Origin: Yponomeuta sedellus | Taxonomy: Eukaryota > Arthropoda > Insecta > Lepidoptera > Yponomeutidae | Assembly (NCBI GenBank): GCA_934045075.1 | Contig: OW203738.1 | Location: 2,666,001 to 2,730,000 of the forward strand | Direction: 5' to 3' | DNA length: 64,000 nt | Shown: positions 1 to 10,264 of the stretch, in pieces | Position numbering within the stretch: the stretch's first letter is position 1 | How the letters are laid out: each line of letters begins with the position of its first letter | Position numbers and translations under genes: made by a program | Notes under the pieces: model-generated | Database searches by the model: none | Seen by the model: the letters and a program-made list of their open reading frames with translations, nothing else | Told to the model about the DNA's origin: nothing

Positions 1-130
1 TTACATTCGTATACTGGAAAAATTGTTTAATTCAAAAGTTAAATAGTAAAAAATAGTTAAAGGTAATTTTTTCCATTGAAATAAATTGTTTTTATTTAAT
101 TTTGAATAATATTATGTTGTTTACACACTG

Positions 131-300
131 ACATAACATTTACATACAGGCACGTACATTGCTTCTGGCCCCACACAGGATACCGTGTGTCGTGGGAACT
201 AGAAACAACGCCATCACAAACACGTAAACATCCAAGACCTGGTTTTTTTTTGTACCCAGCCGGGGTTTGAATCCAGGTGCATGGTAGGCAGATGCGCTAT
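131..300 (-). mobile_element. SINE-A copy (tRNA-Trp-like head)
   Basis: Reverse-strand copy of a short element whose head carries A-box-like and B-box-like RNA polymerase III promoter segments and whose body reads roughly 'gatgtcgttgtttctggttcc ... cagggtatcctagtgtgg'. The 5' half of the head resembles a tRNA-Trp (GACCTCxGTGGCG, CGGTAGCGC). Other copies lie near 2.7, 7.2, 11.7, 41.2, 41.9 and 43.2 kb. The head is cut short here at about 300. Confidence 0.75.
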
Positions 301-379
301 ATAACTATGTATTTATTTTACTTCTATAATTCTGCAATCATTAAATCTTATGAGGTATACGTATAGGTGGCGACTGATG

Positions 380-535
380 TATTTGGTTTAAGATGAGTAG
401 AAAAAAGATGGTCAGAGTGGAGTTTTTTTTCCGCTGTCTTTTTCTCTACTACGATGCGGCCCGAAGGCAGCGACTAACGTTGTACATTGACAGAATGTAA
501 ATTCTTTACGTTGAAATAAATTGATTTAAGTCGCG
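380..535 (+). repeat. Family E repeat copy
   Basis: Repeat with a T-rich stretch, 'cggcccgaaggcagcg' and a 3' part ending 'ttgaaataaattgattt'. The AATAAA-bearing 3' end suggests a LINE or SINE tail. Copies recur at 24.44-24.61, 45.1 and 63.9 kb. No coding capacity. Confidence 0.6.
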
Positions 536-840
536 TTATTTAACGTCGGTGTTCCCCACTAAATTTGTCATTCAAATTAGATCCTCGGGAAGCCATTTGT
601 CATCAAAATCTGATATTTAAACAGTCATTTTACGCGAGGGAATCACAGATCATTGAAAGGTAATCCCCTAGTTGGCGGCCAACTGTTACCGAGTTGCAAG
701 AGTCAGGAAGGAATCGGGAATTCGGGAATCTTTGCCGTGGCGGGCCGTCACTGAATTTAGATGTAGCGTCCCAATATCAAAAGGTTTTATTCAAAGTAGC
801 ACAGAAACTGCGACTTGATAAACGTTACAACTGAAACTAG

Positions 841-1560
841 GTGTTCAACACACTTTTGTAACGTACACACTGACACTTTTGGCCAAAACAATTTGTGAAT
901 ACATATGATATTTTCTACTGGTGGCGCCAGTGTGTTCAATGCACTCTTGTAACGTGAGTACTGACACTTTTGGCCAAAACGATTTGTGAATACATATGAT
1001 ATTTTCTACTGGTGGCGCCAGTGTGTTCAATGCACTCTTGTAACGTGAGTACTGACACTTTTGGCCAAAACGATTTGTGAATACATATGACATTTTCTAC
1101 TGGTGGCGCCAGTGTGTTCAATGCACTCTTGTAACGTGAGTACTGACACTTTTGGCCATAACGATTTGTGAATACATATGATATTTTCTACTGGTGGCGC
1201 CAGTGTGTTCAATGCACTCTTGTAACGTGAGTACTGACACTTTTGGCCAAAACGATTTGTGAATACATATGATATTTTCTACTGGTGGCGCCAGTGTGTT
1301 CAATGCACTCTTGTAACGTGAGTACTGACACTTTTGGTCAAAACGATTTGTGAATACATATGATATTTTCTATTGGTGGCGCTAGTGTGTTCAAAGCACT
1401 TTTGTAACGTAAATACTGACACTTTTTGCCAAAACGATTTGTGAATACATATGATGTTTTCTATTGGTGGCGCTAATGTGTTTAGCGCACTTTTGTAACG
1501 TAAACACTGACACTTTTTGCCAAAACGATTTGTGAATAACATATGATTTTTTTCTATTGT
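841..1560. repeat. 91-bp minisatellite, about 8 copies
   Basis: Tandem repeat with starts at 841, 932, 1023, 1114, 1205, 1296, 1387 and 1478, a constant 91-bp step. Each unit contains a palindromic GGCGCC core in 'ctactggtggcgccagtg'. Units 2-6 are nearly identical; the first and the last two differ more, as expected of an array homogenised from the middle. Minus-strand reading frames across it follow the 91-bp period and are not taken as genes. Confidence 0.93.
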
Positions 1561-1967
1561 TGTAAGAGCTATGGCATAGAAAAAAAATACATTTATTGAA
1601 CAAAATGTCAACTTTTTGTATACATTTAGAGAATATTGAAGAGAATATAATCTAGTCGTAGTATACATGGTAATACACTGAAACATTGCCATGCAAACGG
1701 GTGCGGATAACGACGTCGCTTATTTAGACCAATTTTCATTCAGTCTGGAGCTTTTTTCTTTATCGCGCATCTTTCCATCGTTAGTTCTCTATTTGAAGAG
1801 AGATATTTTCGTAAAGATCTTGCTGGAGAGCTGTGAAATGGTGATTGTTTTTTGATTTAGGCAGGCTTGTGCCTAAATCGTCATATAATGTATTTTGTGA
1901 TTTGGAATCTCCTCATAGTACATTACGAACTGTTAATACTAATAGTTAATAGTTATTTGTTATACAA
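1561..1967. other. AT-rich stretch, nothing recognised
   Basis: No coding region, RNA gene or known repeat was recognised between the minisatellite and the foldback element. Confidence 0.5.
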
Positions 1968-2160
1968 GAGTGCAAAGTTGCTTTTTACCCCGCGTGTTCA
2001 ATTTTGATGACCGAGCAAGCGAAGGATTCTAAAATTAATTTAAAACAAAATTAGAATCCTGAGCGTTAGCGAGGGAATCAAAAGAGCACGAGGTGAAAAA
2101 TCTTTGCACTCGAGTGCAACACGTAACTTTTCATTCCACCTCAGCGAGGAAATGACTAAA
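1968..2160. mobile_element. Foldback MITE-like element
   Basis: The two halves are imperfect reverse complements: 'gagtgcaaagttgc' at the left pairs with 'tctttgcactc' at the right, and 'aaggattctaa' pairs with 'ttagaatcct' near the centre. No open reading frame. The layout fits a MITE or foldback element; superfamily not determined. Confidence 0.65.
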
Positions 2161-2579
2161 TGCAAAAAAAACGTTTACAATCACAAGATAGTACACTTTT
2201 ATTTCAGTTTAGGTATTAATTACTACATTATGACAGGTAAGTATTACAGAATAATTTTTAAATTATAACAAAATAATACTTAGGTATAAGAAAATTTTAA
2301 AGTAACGTTGCTACAGTTATTTAAATTGAGTGTAATATTTTCTTAATTTACAAACTCAGTGCACACGATGTTTTAAATTCAATTTACTTTATCCTCTAGA
2401 GAATAAAACGGCTTTTCCACTCAGATATTGAAGATTAAAAATACTCTTTCCGAGATTTTTATAGAGTATAATCCGCAATTCACGAGTAAACCTCTTATGT
2501 TTTTGTGATTTTGGCTCTTATTTTCGTAAGTTAAAAAACATGTTTATTCATAGGCGATTCCTTTTTTTGTATGTATAAT
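2161..2579. other. AT-rich stretch, nothing recognised
   Basis: Low-complexity AT-rich DNA with many stops in all frames; no feature recognised. Confidence 0.5.
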
Positions 2580-2700
2580 TTATACGTCCCACTGCAGAGC
2601 ACAGTCTTTTTCTCAGACTATGGGCTTAATTACCATACATGCCCAACGTGGATCGGCAATTTCAAGCGCAGAAGTCTTTGAATATCTGAGACACTCAGAT
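2580..2700 (-). repeat. Family G repeat (SINE/LINE tail)
   Basis: Contains 'cgtcccactgcagagcaca' and 'ggcaatttcaagc', segments that recur at 7.5-7.64, 35.6-35.7, 46.1-46.4 and 60.64-60.75 kb in both orientations. This type of tail commonly ends lepidopteran SINEs and LINEs; non-coding. Confidence 0.5.
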
Positions 2701-2723
2701 TCTGATTCCGATTCCTTTTCAAC

Positions 2724-2919
2724 GACCTATGTGGCGTAGCGGTAGCGCATCTGCCTACCATGCAAGAGGTTCCGGGTTCGAACCTGGGGACAAAAAATAC
2801 CCCGGGTCTTTGAGGCTCACATGTTTGTGATGTCGTTGTTTCTGGTTCCCACGAAACAGGGTATCCCAGTGGGAGGCCAGAAGCAATGCATGTGCCTGTA
2901 TGTAAATGATATGTTATAA
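2724..2919 (+). mobile_element. SINE-A copy, near full length
   Basis: Complete head ('gtggcgtagcggtagcgc' A-box area, 'ggttcgaacctgg' B-box area) and body ending in a 'tgtatgtaaatgatatgtt' tail. It directly abuts a SINE-B copy in the opposite orientation. The anticodon arm is not tRNA-like enough for a working tRNA. Confidence 0.85.
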
Positions 2920-3075
2920 ACCTATTTAGAGGCTAAAAATTCCACCCATGCCGGGATTAGAACCCGCGTCCTCTGACTATACGTGCCAGCACTCTCCCAA
3001 CTGAGCTAATGGGCGACTCACCGGCATGAGTGAAATTTTGAACCTCTTTAGAATACTATCTGTATTACGTATTAT
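2920..3075 (-). mobile_element. SINE-B copy (tRNA-like head)
   Basis: Reverse copy of the family that forms the 308-bp arrays at 36.6 and 48.9 kb. Read on the minus strand it has the leader 'gaggttcaaaatttcactc', a tRNA-like head with D-arm GCTCAGTTGGGAGAG and T-arm GGGTTCTAATCCCGG, then the tail 'tagcctctaaataggttt'. Confidence 0.85.
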
Positions 3076-3180
3076 GTTATGTTACATTTCCTCGCTATGC
3101 TTTCCTTCACCGTTAGCGAGTGGTATTGCTGCTATTAATTCACAAATGTACATAACTTAGAAAGTAAAGTCATTGGTACA
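3076..3180 (-). mobile_element. SINE-F fragment
   Basis: Matches part of the body of the complete SINE-F at 63.32-63.58 kb: 'ccttcaccgttagcgag', then 'cacaaatgtacataactta' and 'aagtcattggtac'. The tRNA-like head is missing. Confidence 0.6.
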
Positions 3181-3189
3181 TGGCTGGTA

Positions 3190-3232
3190 TCGCTCTAAGC
3201 GATAGGACCGCTAATTGTACAACATTACTTCG
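3190..3232 (+). mobile_element. CR1-like LINE 3' tail fragment
   Basis: A short match, 'taagcgataggaccgc', to the LINE 3' end seen at 23.76 and 62.33 kb. It lies directly before a family C copy. Confidence 0.4.
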
Positions 3233-3500
3233 ATATCAACCCTTGTATGTCCCCACTGATGCGGCACGGGTCTCTTCCCGCATCGGAGGAAGGTCAGGCC
3301 ATACTCCACCATGGGGGCCAAGTCCGGGTTGGTGGAGGATTGTAAGACAGTGGCGAGCCTTACTGTCAGAAGTTATCAAGCCGCCCATGAGGCCTCTGAT
3401 ATAGCTCAACGCCTGTCATTACATGGCAGCCGGCACCAACGGCTTAACATGCCTTGCAAACCACGGAAGCGCTCGGAAAAATTCCACTAGCGGTAGTCAC
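3233..3500 (+). repeat. Family C repeat copy, 3' truncated
   Basis: First of about 13 copies of a roughly 390-bp family that starts 'tatcaacccttgtatgtcc' and runs through 'cacgggtctcttcc' and 'ggccaagtccgggttgg'. This copy stops near 3500 and continues into a different tail ending in TATC repeats. Its reading frames are not shared by other copies, so it is not a gene. Confidence 0.8.
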
Positions 3501-3650
3501 ATTGCTTAGATTTGAGAAATCATGGTTGTATGGTTTTCTCTGGTTGTGTAACAAAATGTTCTCTATCTATCTACATGCGCGCACTGGCGTCGAACCTGGG
3601 TCTCTCTCTTTAAAGGTTATTGTTCTATCTATCTACTAAGCTACCGTCAC
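3501..3650 (+). repeat. LINE 3' tail with TATC/TCTA repeats
   Basis: Carries 'aaaatgttctctatctatc', also seen at 7.08-7.11 kb. The AAAATG plus TCTATC run looks like a LINE 3' terminus with a short tandem tail. No protein part present. Confidence 0.35.
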
Positions 3651-3872
3651 CTGGGGTAACTTTTCTCGTAAATAAGTCAATGAAATTCTTGCAACAAGAC
3701 ATTTCAAAGCTATTGTTTTTACTATTCATAGCTTCCACTATTATAGCTTTAACATATTAGAAAATATTTTTCAACGACACTGTACATCCTACCACTTAGA
3801 ATTTGAATTCAGTTTCGACCTGAAGGTCGGAGATCACGTATATTTATCACGTATATATTCACAAATTTCAAA

Positions 3873-4040
3873 AACCTATTTAGAGGCTGAAAATTCCACC
3901 CATGCCGGGACTCGAACTCGCGACCTTTGGGTAACCGTGCCAGCGCACTCCCAACTGAGCTAATGGGTGACTTACCGGCATCAGTGAAATTTCTAACCTC
4001 TTTGCAATACTTTCTGTAGTACGTAAATAAATAGGTTTAA
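3873..4040 (-). mobile_element. SINE-B copy
   Basis: Reverse copy with the complete tRNA-like head and 3' tail. The minus-strand leader reads 'gaggttagaaatttcactg'. Flanking 'aaaaacc' may be part of the tail. Confidence 0.8.
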
Positions 4041-4071
4041 AAAAAAAGTCTTTAGCACGGGTTGCCATACG

Positions 4072-4438
4072 ATATCAACCCTTGTAGGTCCCCAATACCG
4101 GGGAATGGGTCTCTTCCTGCATCGCAGGCAGGTTGGCCATGCCAAGGGGGCCAAGTCCGGGTTGGTGGAGCATTGTAAGACAGGCGGTAAGACAGGCGGG
4201 TTTTATTGTCCGAAGTTATCGAGCTGCCTATAAGGCCTCTGACATGGCTTAGCGACTGCCATTACATGACAGCCGGCACCAACGGTTTAACGTGCCTTGC
4301 GAAGCGCGGAAGCGTTTAGAAAGACTGCCACCAGCAGTAGTCACGGGATGGTCACCTATTCAGCATCTGACCGCGCCTGTTGTTGCTTAGCTCAAGTGAT
4401 TGATTCCAGTCACTCGGTTCGGCTAGACCACTAGTGCT
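4072..4438 (+). repeat. Family C repeat copy, near full length
   Basis: Full-length type copy, from 'gatatcaacccttgtagg' to 'ctcggttcggctagacca'. It includes a local duplication of 'taagacaggcgg'. Non-coding. Confidence 0.85.
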
Positions 4439-4736
4439 TCAATTGCCATACAGGTGACGCGATGTCGGTGGTGAATATAGGCATGTTAGGGCCGTACTTT
4501 GTGAAACTCTTCCGATGATTGGCACTTAATGAATTAAAAATGCGATTGGATCGGGTTACACGGGCGATGCCCCGAGGCGAAACATCTATGATATAAGTAA
4601 GCGTTAATTTTTACCTCAAAGCATTAATTTTTGGTGGCTTTAAAATCACGAAGCTTTCAGCGCTTATTGCTTTAATACTCGTATAACATAAACTGTATCT
4701 CTACTATAAATAGTAATGAAACCGTTTTTAAGATAA

Positions 4737-4990
4737 TTACAAATAATTGAGATGCAGCGAACCACCGTCGTAAGTGGATCTATCTGTGGTTGAGGCCCTT
4801 TGAGTTAAAGGACCGAAGAAGATGCACAAATAAATAAAAAATTGTTTATCTATGGAATGTAGGTAGATATTTAAGTTGATAAATACATTCATGCTCTCTG
4901 CATTCTGCCAGAAAAAGCATACAAATATTTTCATTATCTATAGCCTGGCATGCAGTACTACCTATATGCAATGTCTCATATACAACTCAA
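4737..4990. other. AT-rich stretch, nothing recognised
   Basis: A short open frame on the minus strand shows no recognisable protein features; taken as chance. Confidence 0.4.
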
Positions 4991-4993
4991 GTG

Positions 4994-5172
4994 AGCCATG
5001 TCAGACGCCTTATGGGCGGCTTGATAACTTCTGACAGTAAGGCCCGCCACTGTCTTACAATTTCTTCACCAACCCGGACTTGGCCCCCGTGGTGGAGTAT
5101 GGCCTAACCTTCCTGCGATGCAGTAAGAGACCCGTGCCCCAGCAGTGGGGACATTCAAGGGTTGATAACGAT
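4994..5172 (-). repeat. Family C repeat copy, truncated
   Basis: Reverse copy covering only the 5' half of the family (ends in the 'gccatgtcagacgcc' area). Confidence 0.8.
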
Positions 5173-5574
5173 ATACAACTGAAAAGTCTCCATCAAAGTC
5201 TGTTATAGTTAGTAAGATAACTTATTTAAGCGTAAACTTTACAATAATAATCACACTAATTAATTTATTATTATGTAATATTAATTATATTGAATAATTA
5301 ATAATTACAAAATAATGTTTCTTATACATATAATTACATCTTACATGATCTCTAGATGCCTAAACTGGGTCGGCTGTACTATACTACCCCGTTATGATTT
5401 ATTGTAAGTCGAGATACTGTAGGTAAGACTTTTTCACTGTACAATTAACATGGTCTATAATACATCAAGACCCACGTACGTCTATTTGAAACTTTTTATA
5501 CCTCTAATATTAACAAAAAACGGTTAGCTGAAGACACATCAATTTATTTTGAACAATTGACACAAAGTTATATT

Positions 5575-5790
5575 AATCGGGTCTATTCGCAATTATTTAT
5601 TAGGCTGAGTCTACCCGAGACCACGGCCACTGTAATGCTGCCGAAACGTCGGGAAATAAAGTAATTAACTACGTCTTACCTAATAATCGCGATTACACCC
5701 GTCGCGATTAGCCCCGTTTTATATGTAACTATGTATGAGTATCGCGAATCATTAAGAAATTTTATTAAGAAATTTATGACACAAATGTGC
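5575..5790 (+). repeat. GAAACGTC/AATCGCGATT box repeat
   Basis: Contains 'accacggcc', 'ctgccgaaacgtcggg', then 'taataatcgcgatta' and 'tatgtaactatgta'. The same order recurs at about 6.95-7.06 kb (minus), and parts at 8.4, 23.5, 45.6, 50.7, 57.85 and 58.4 kb. It may be the terminal part of a Penelope-like or other retroelement; class not proved. Confidence 0.5.
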
Positions 5791-5935
5791 CATTTCCTAC
5801 ACTTCAACTTTTTTGATTTACTGTAACTGTAATAACAGGGGCAGTGTAGTCATCTAGTATTTCTTTCACAGTTTTACTAAATATTGTTGCCCAAGTGGAC
5901 ACTATTTCAACATAACAGTGAACAGAGCCTAATAA

Positions 5936-6187
5936 ACGCCTAAGTGCTCGGTTACACGTGAAATTGCCAAATGGCGGATCAAAGAATATGCAAATTCAAA
6001 TAAATACCGATTTGCATTCCCGGATGAAGCCGACCGAGTTCCCATTGAAGACGTGGAGAGGGAACTGGTTAATGTAACGCTGCGACTCAGCGACTCAGAA
6101 ATAGTTGTGGTAGAACCTTGCCCTAAAACTATTAGAAATTACTACTATGGGTACGTTGTAATAATTTTGACTATTAGACATAAATAA
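5936..6187 (+). CDS. Unrecognised open stretch, possible exon
   Basis: An 83-codon frame without a plausible start. Its composition is protein-like, with blocks such as KYRFAFPDEADRVPIEDVER and SEIVVVEPCPKTIRNYYYG. A fair splice donor (GG|GTACGT) sits inside it at about 6151, right after the best-looking part. The upstream acceptor is weak (ctaag at 5943); a stop closes the frame at 5933. I do not recognise a family. It could be a host exon, a transposon gag relic, or chance. Confidence 0.25.
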   Translation, partial: TPKCSVTREIAKWRIKEYANSNKYRFAFPDEADRVPIEDVERELVNVTLRLSDSEIVVVEPCPKTIRNYYYGYVVIILTIRHK

Positions 6188-6477
6188 TCTACATTTGTAT
6201 TTCTTAATGATTTGCGATACTTATAGTTACATATGGGTAGTATTTAAACGCAAATAAAAAAAAAACAATTTTTGTATCCAAAAATAATCCAAATTCTTAT
6301 CCAACTTACTAATTGCACAGTAAAATACTTAACTCAAAATATTACTAAATAAACTACAATTTATATTCGTGGTGTACCGCTATTTATCTTAAAGTAAAGC
6401 TTTTATATTAACGCACAGCTAATAATTACAAACGCACATTATACTTACCTAGTATTTTTTTAAATAAAGCTACTATT

Positions 6478-6560
6478 TTATATGACCCAAGCCGGGATTC
6501 GAACCCGCGACCTTGGCTGACCGAGCCAGCACTCTCCCAACTGAGCTCACAATGTCGAGT
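6478..6560 (-). mobile_element. SINE-B head fragment
   Basis: On the minus strand it reads a tRNA-like head: 'gagctcagttgggagagtgc', then 'cgcgggttcgaatcccggc'. The body beyond is diverged. Confidence 0.6.
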
Positions 6561-6954
6561 TGGTTTTCGGTCTTCCATGTTCAGGGTTGTTCCACTAATC
6601 CCCATTGAAAATCCCCATTTCAACCTAACACGCTCCTTGGCGCTCCGCTACGCTACGCGCTTCGTCGCACCTATGTTTTTGTTATGAGAATGAGTATTAT
6701 CAACGCACGCTCTGGGTAATTTGCTATGCAATCAGTATTTATGATGAGATTGTCGTATTTTTGTACCTTCAGGAATTTATTTGTTTCACATTAGAAAAAA
6801 ATAGTAATGTCGTGCTGATATATATTTTCGAATTACCTGCTGTGTAGCTTTGTTCAACATTTGTTTAATTTGTAGTGAATAATTTATTTGATGCAATAAA
6901 ATATATAAATGATAGAAATAAATTGATAGGCGATTATTTATCTCATGTGCAATT

Positions 6955-7065
6955 AATGATATCCCGTTATATATTAACGTGTCTAATCGCGATTATTTAT
7001 TAGGTAAAACGTAACTACCTTATTTCCCGACGTTTCGGCAGCGTTATAGTTGCCAATCCTGGTTG
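6955..7065 (-). repeat. GAAACGTC/AATCGCGATT box repeat
   Basis: Reverse copy of the 5.6-kb box repeat: 'taatcgcgattatttatta' followed by 'tttcccgacgtttcggcag'. The minus strand reads ggcaac...gctgccgaaacgtcggg, a short stem before GAAACGTC. Confidence 0.5.
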
Positions 7066-7139
7066 TATTTTTTTTATTTTGGTTGTGCAATAAAATGTTC
7101 TCTATCTAACCATATATCTATTGATTGGATAAGTTGAAA

Positions 7140-7210
7140 TCAACGGTGATAGAGGAGCTGTAGCACGCTGGCCTCACATTCGGAAGGTTGTGGGTTTGAA
7201 TACCGGCTAA
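7140..7210 (+). mobile_element. tRNA-like SINE head fragment
   Basis: 'gatagaggagctgtagcacg' and 'ggttgtgggtttgaatac' look like decayed A- and B-box regions of a tRNA-derived element; no body recognised before the next SINE-A. Confidence 0.4.
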
Positions 7211-7219
7211 TATATAGAC

Positions 7220-7418
7220 GACCTCTGTGCTCAACGGTAGCGCATCTACCTACCGAGTGAGAGATCCCAGGTTCGATCCCCGGCTGGGGACAAAAAAATA
7301 ACCCCAGGTCTTGGATGTTTACATGTTTGTGATGTCGTTGTTTCCGGTTCCCTTGACACAGGGTATCCTAGTGTGGGGCCAGAGGCAATGTAAGTGCCAG
7401 TATGTACATGTTATGTCA
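7220..7418 (+). mobile_element. SINE-A copy, near full length
   Basis: Head beginning 'gacctctgtgctcaacgg' with B-box area 'ggttcgatccccgg', body and 'tatgtacatgttatg' tail all present. Confidence 0.85.
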
Positions 7419-7504
7419 TACTAGTGACTTTTGTTTAAGTTACGAAAGTTTATCAAGTTATATTAGCAATACCATACGCGAACTGTGAAGGAACACATCG
7501 TGAC

Positions 7505-7640
7505 TAAACCTGAGCGTCTGAGCTGTTCACAAACCTCGGAGCTTGGAATTGCCAATGCACGCTCGCCCGAGCGTGGTAATTAAACTTCTCTCTCTCTCTC
7601 GGAGAGAAGGCCTATGCCCTGTAGTGGGACGTATATGGGC
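7505..7640 (+). repeat. Family G repeat (SINE/LINE tail)
   Basis: Contains 'ggaattgccaatgcacgc', a short TC run, and 'gccctgtagtgggacgta', the reverse complement of the 2.58-kb copy. Tail-like, non-coding. Confidence 0.5.
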
Positions 7641-7949
7641 TACAAAAAAAATCCTAAAACAAATTATTTCGATGAAAACAATCATAATGAACATATTTTT
7701 TATTATTAAAAGATTCTACTCATGGCACATACAACCACAAATTAAAACGGAGTATATTTGAAGTGCGAATTGAAGTTCCTTACTCAACAGCTCCAGATCA
7801 AACGAAACTGGTCACAGCCGCTGGCACGCATCAAAGAACTTCTGAAAGTTAACGAACAGAAACTTACGGAAAACGTGTGGGTATCACCGCATTTACACCG
7901 TAAAAACTTTAAATACATGTAAAAGAAATTTATCAATTTAACGTTATCG

Positions 7950-8318
7950 TTATCAACTCTTGTATGTCCCCACTGCTGGGGTACGGGTCTCTTCCTGCAT
8001 CGCAGGAAGGTTAGGCCATACTCCACCACGGGGGCCAAGTCCGGGGTGAAAGATTGTAAGACAGTGGCGGGCCTTACTATCAGAAGTTATCAAGCCGCCT
8101 ATAAGGCCTCTGACATGGCTTCACGACTGTCATTACATGACAGCCGGCACCAATGGCTTTACGTGCCTTGCGAAGCACGGAAGCGCTCGGAAAAATGCCA
8201 CTAGCGGTAGTTACGGGACGGGGTTACCCAGCCTGCACCTGGCTGCGCCTGTTGTTGCTTAACTCAAGTGATTGATTCCAAACATTCGGTTCGCCTAGCC
8301 CACGAGCGCTTCAATTTA
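7950..8318 (+). repeat. Family C repeat copy, near full length
   Basis: Full-length type copy from 'atcaactcttgtatgtcc' to 'ttcgcctagcccacgagcgc'. The shape matches the 4.07-kb copy. Confidence 0.85.
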
Positions 8319-8399
8319 TCAAATGTGATCTATTGGTTCTTTCGTTTTGTATAACTGTGATAGCTTTATTTCATATTAATTAGTAAACTAACAGTTAAT

Positions 8400-8520
8400 G
8401 CTTTGAAAAAGACGCCTGTCACCTGTCTTCCAGGACCACGATACTCGCAAAAGTGCCGAAACGTCGGAAATTTGTAAAATGTAAAATTAAACGAGTGAAT
8501 ATCCATGCAAATACAGTTTA
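8400..8520 (+). repeat. GAAACGTC box repeat, second subtype
   Basis: Reads 'gacgcctgtcacctg', 'aggaccacga' and 'agtgccgaaacgtcgg', followed by a short AT-rich tail. The same order occurs at 50.73-50.80 kb. Related to the 5.6-kb repeat by the conserved GAAACGTC segment. Confidence 0.5.
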
Positions 8521-9599
8521 TATCTCATATTATTGACATATTTGTTGTTGTTGTATGCTTGTGTTGTGTTTTTTAGTATTGTACAGTAAAATGAAAGTTT
8601 TGTCTATCTATCAAATATTTGCGCGCAGTTTACTTCGCAGCTCAACTATTATGCAATATTTACCTAGCGCAATAAACATAACATAATTTTTTAATATTTT
8701 TTATTAGCAAAATAAATACATTTCTTTTGAAATAAGTCCACCTTTGTATATCAACACTTACCTGTTGTTTAAGTTTTTTCTGTTGCTTAATTTTTGTGCA
8801 GTAAGCCGTAACAAACAAACATATATGTTTATTTCTACTGCGTTCGTTAAGGTTTCTGTTAGCGTTATGTTTTTCCCTGTACTTTTTTCCGGTAGCTACC
8901 ACTAAAAAGACTTCGGAAATTTTGTAAAAAATATTGCATTAGTTTTTTTACGTATGAAAGCATAGGTTAGCAAAGTAACATTAAGCCTCACTAACATTTA
9001 CAAAAATTATATTTCATACACTTTTGAAGCACCCTAATACACAATGCACTCTTAAAGGATAAAAATAAATGTAGTCTAGTGTATCTGTTTCTGGAAAACA
9101 TTAAGTGTGTCATGTTTTAGTATTATAAACTAATTATAACACAAGCATTGCACATTTAAAAGACATTGAAAACATTTTGTTCTTTGTGACAAACAAATTA
9201 AATAAGCTTCGAGCTCATTCAGTCTAAACGCAACTCGTCATATCAAACTTTATGTTTACGCTACTAAAATATCTACACACTTATTGATTGAGCAGTCCAG
9301 GAGTGGTTTTTGTTTATGGATATCATAAGCTTTTATTGCCATGACGTAACCAAGAGTATTTGCTATGATAGTTAAGGGGGACAACCAGTGGATTTTAAAA
9401 CGCGGGGTAACTGGATCAATCTTCGAAGCTGTCGATATTGACAAATATAATCTCTTTTTTCTCAATTATAAGGGAACTATTCCCGACGCTACAAAGTTTG
9501 AAGTACAAAAACTGGGGAGTTTGACTTCTGCAGAAAGTTGTTAAGCGGGAAGTTTGATATATCTTATACTTCCAGTATAAGAAATAGTTACGAATTTCA
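8521..9599. other. AT-rich stretch, nothing recognised
   Basis: About 1.1 kb without recognisable genes or repeats. Two short minus-strand frames (near 8.7-8.9 and 9.26-9.46 kb) have lysine/isoleucine-rich, protein-unlike content. Confidence 0.45.
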
Positions 9600-9965
9600 T
9601 GTGTTAGTAATCGCTCGTAGCCCCAGCTGCCTGAATGATCTTGAACGATCACGAAGGTTAAGCAACACAGGGTGCGTTCAGTGCATGGATGGGTAAACCG
9701 CCTATGGCTACCGCTAGTGGCATTTTTCGGAGCGGTTCCGTGCTTTGCAAGACACGCTAACCAGTTAGTGCCGGTTGCCATCGATAGATGGCAGTCGTTC
9801 AGCCAAGTCAGAGGCCTTAGGCTGGCTTGAAAACTTCTGACAGTAAGACCAGCCACTAGTCTTACAAGCCTCTACCAATCCGGACTTGCCCCCAGCGGTG
9901 GAGTATGACCTATAGCTTCCTTAGGGACGATATCCATGCCCCTCGGTGGGGACATAATGGGTTGA
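9600..9965 (-). repeat. Family C repeat copy, diverged
   Basis: Reverse copy with clear blocks ('gcgttcagtgcatggatggg', 'ccgctagtggcattttt') but many substitutions, so older than the other full-length copies. The long minus-strand frame across it is a by-product of the repeat. Confidence 0.75.
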
Positions 9966-10264
9966 TGATGACAATGTGGTAACGTTCTCTAGACAATATA
10001 TTCTGTAACCGCCATTCGAGAGGCTCCCTGAGATTTCTATCAATCGCTAAGATGAGTGTGCGCCGTAAAATTATTCAAATAGGAACCCGATAGATTTTGT
10101 TCCATTATTCCCTATCTCTTCGATTACGTTATTTTTCTCGGACAAGTGCCAGAATCATGCACGCCGGAGAAATATGCCAGCGACAAGTAGGTACTAAGTG
10201 ATTCTGTAATACTGACACTATGGACTTGTTCCGAAATACATAGTAAATTTGCTGCGAGTTTTTT

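Noticed and set aside
841..1560. CRISPR-like array
   Set aside because: The whole 91-bp unit repeats with no unique spacers, and the genome is eukaryotic.
5620..5665. Hammerhead ribozyme
   Set aside because: GAAAC and GTC are present, but the CTGATGA core and fitting stems are not visible, so it is only listed as a lead.
9416..9856. 146-codon minus-strand frame as a gene
   Set aside because: It coincides with a family C repeat copy; other copies do not keep the frame.
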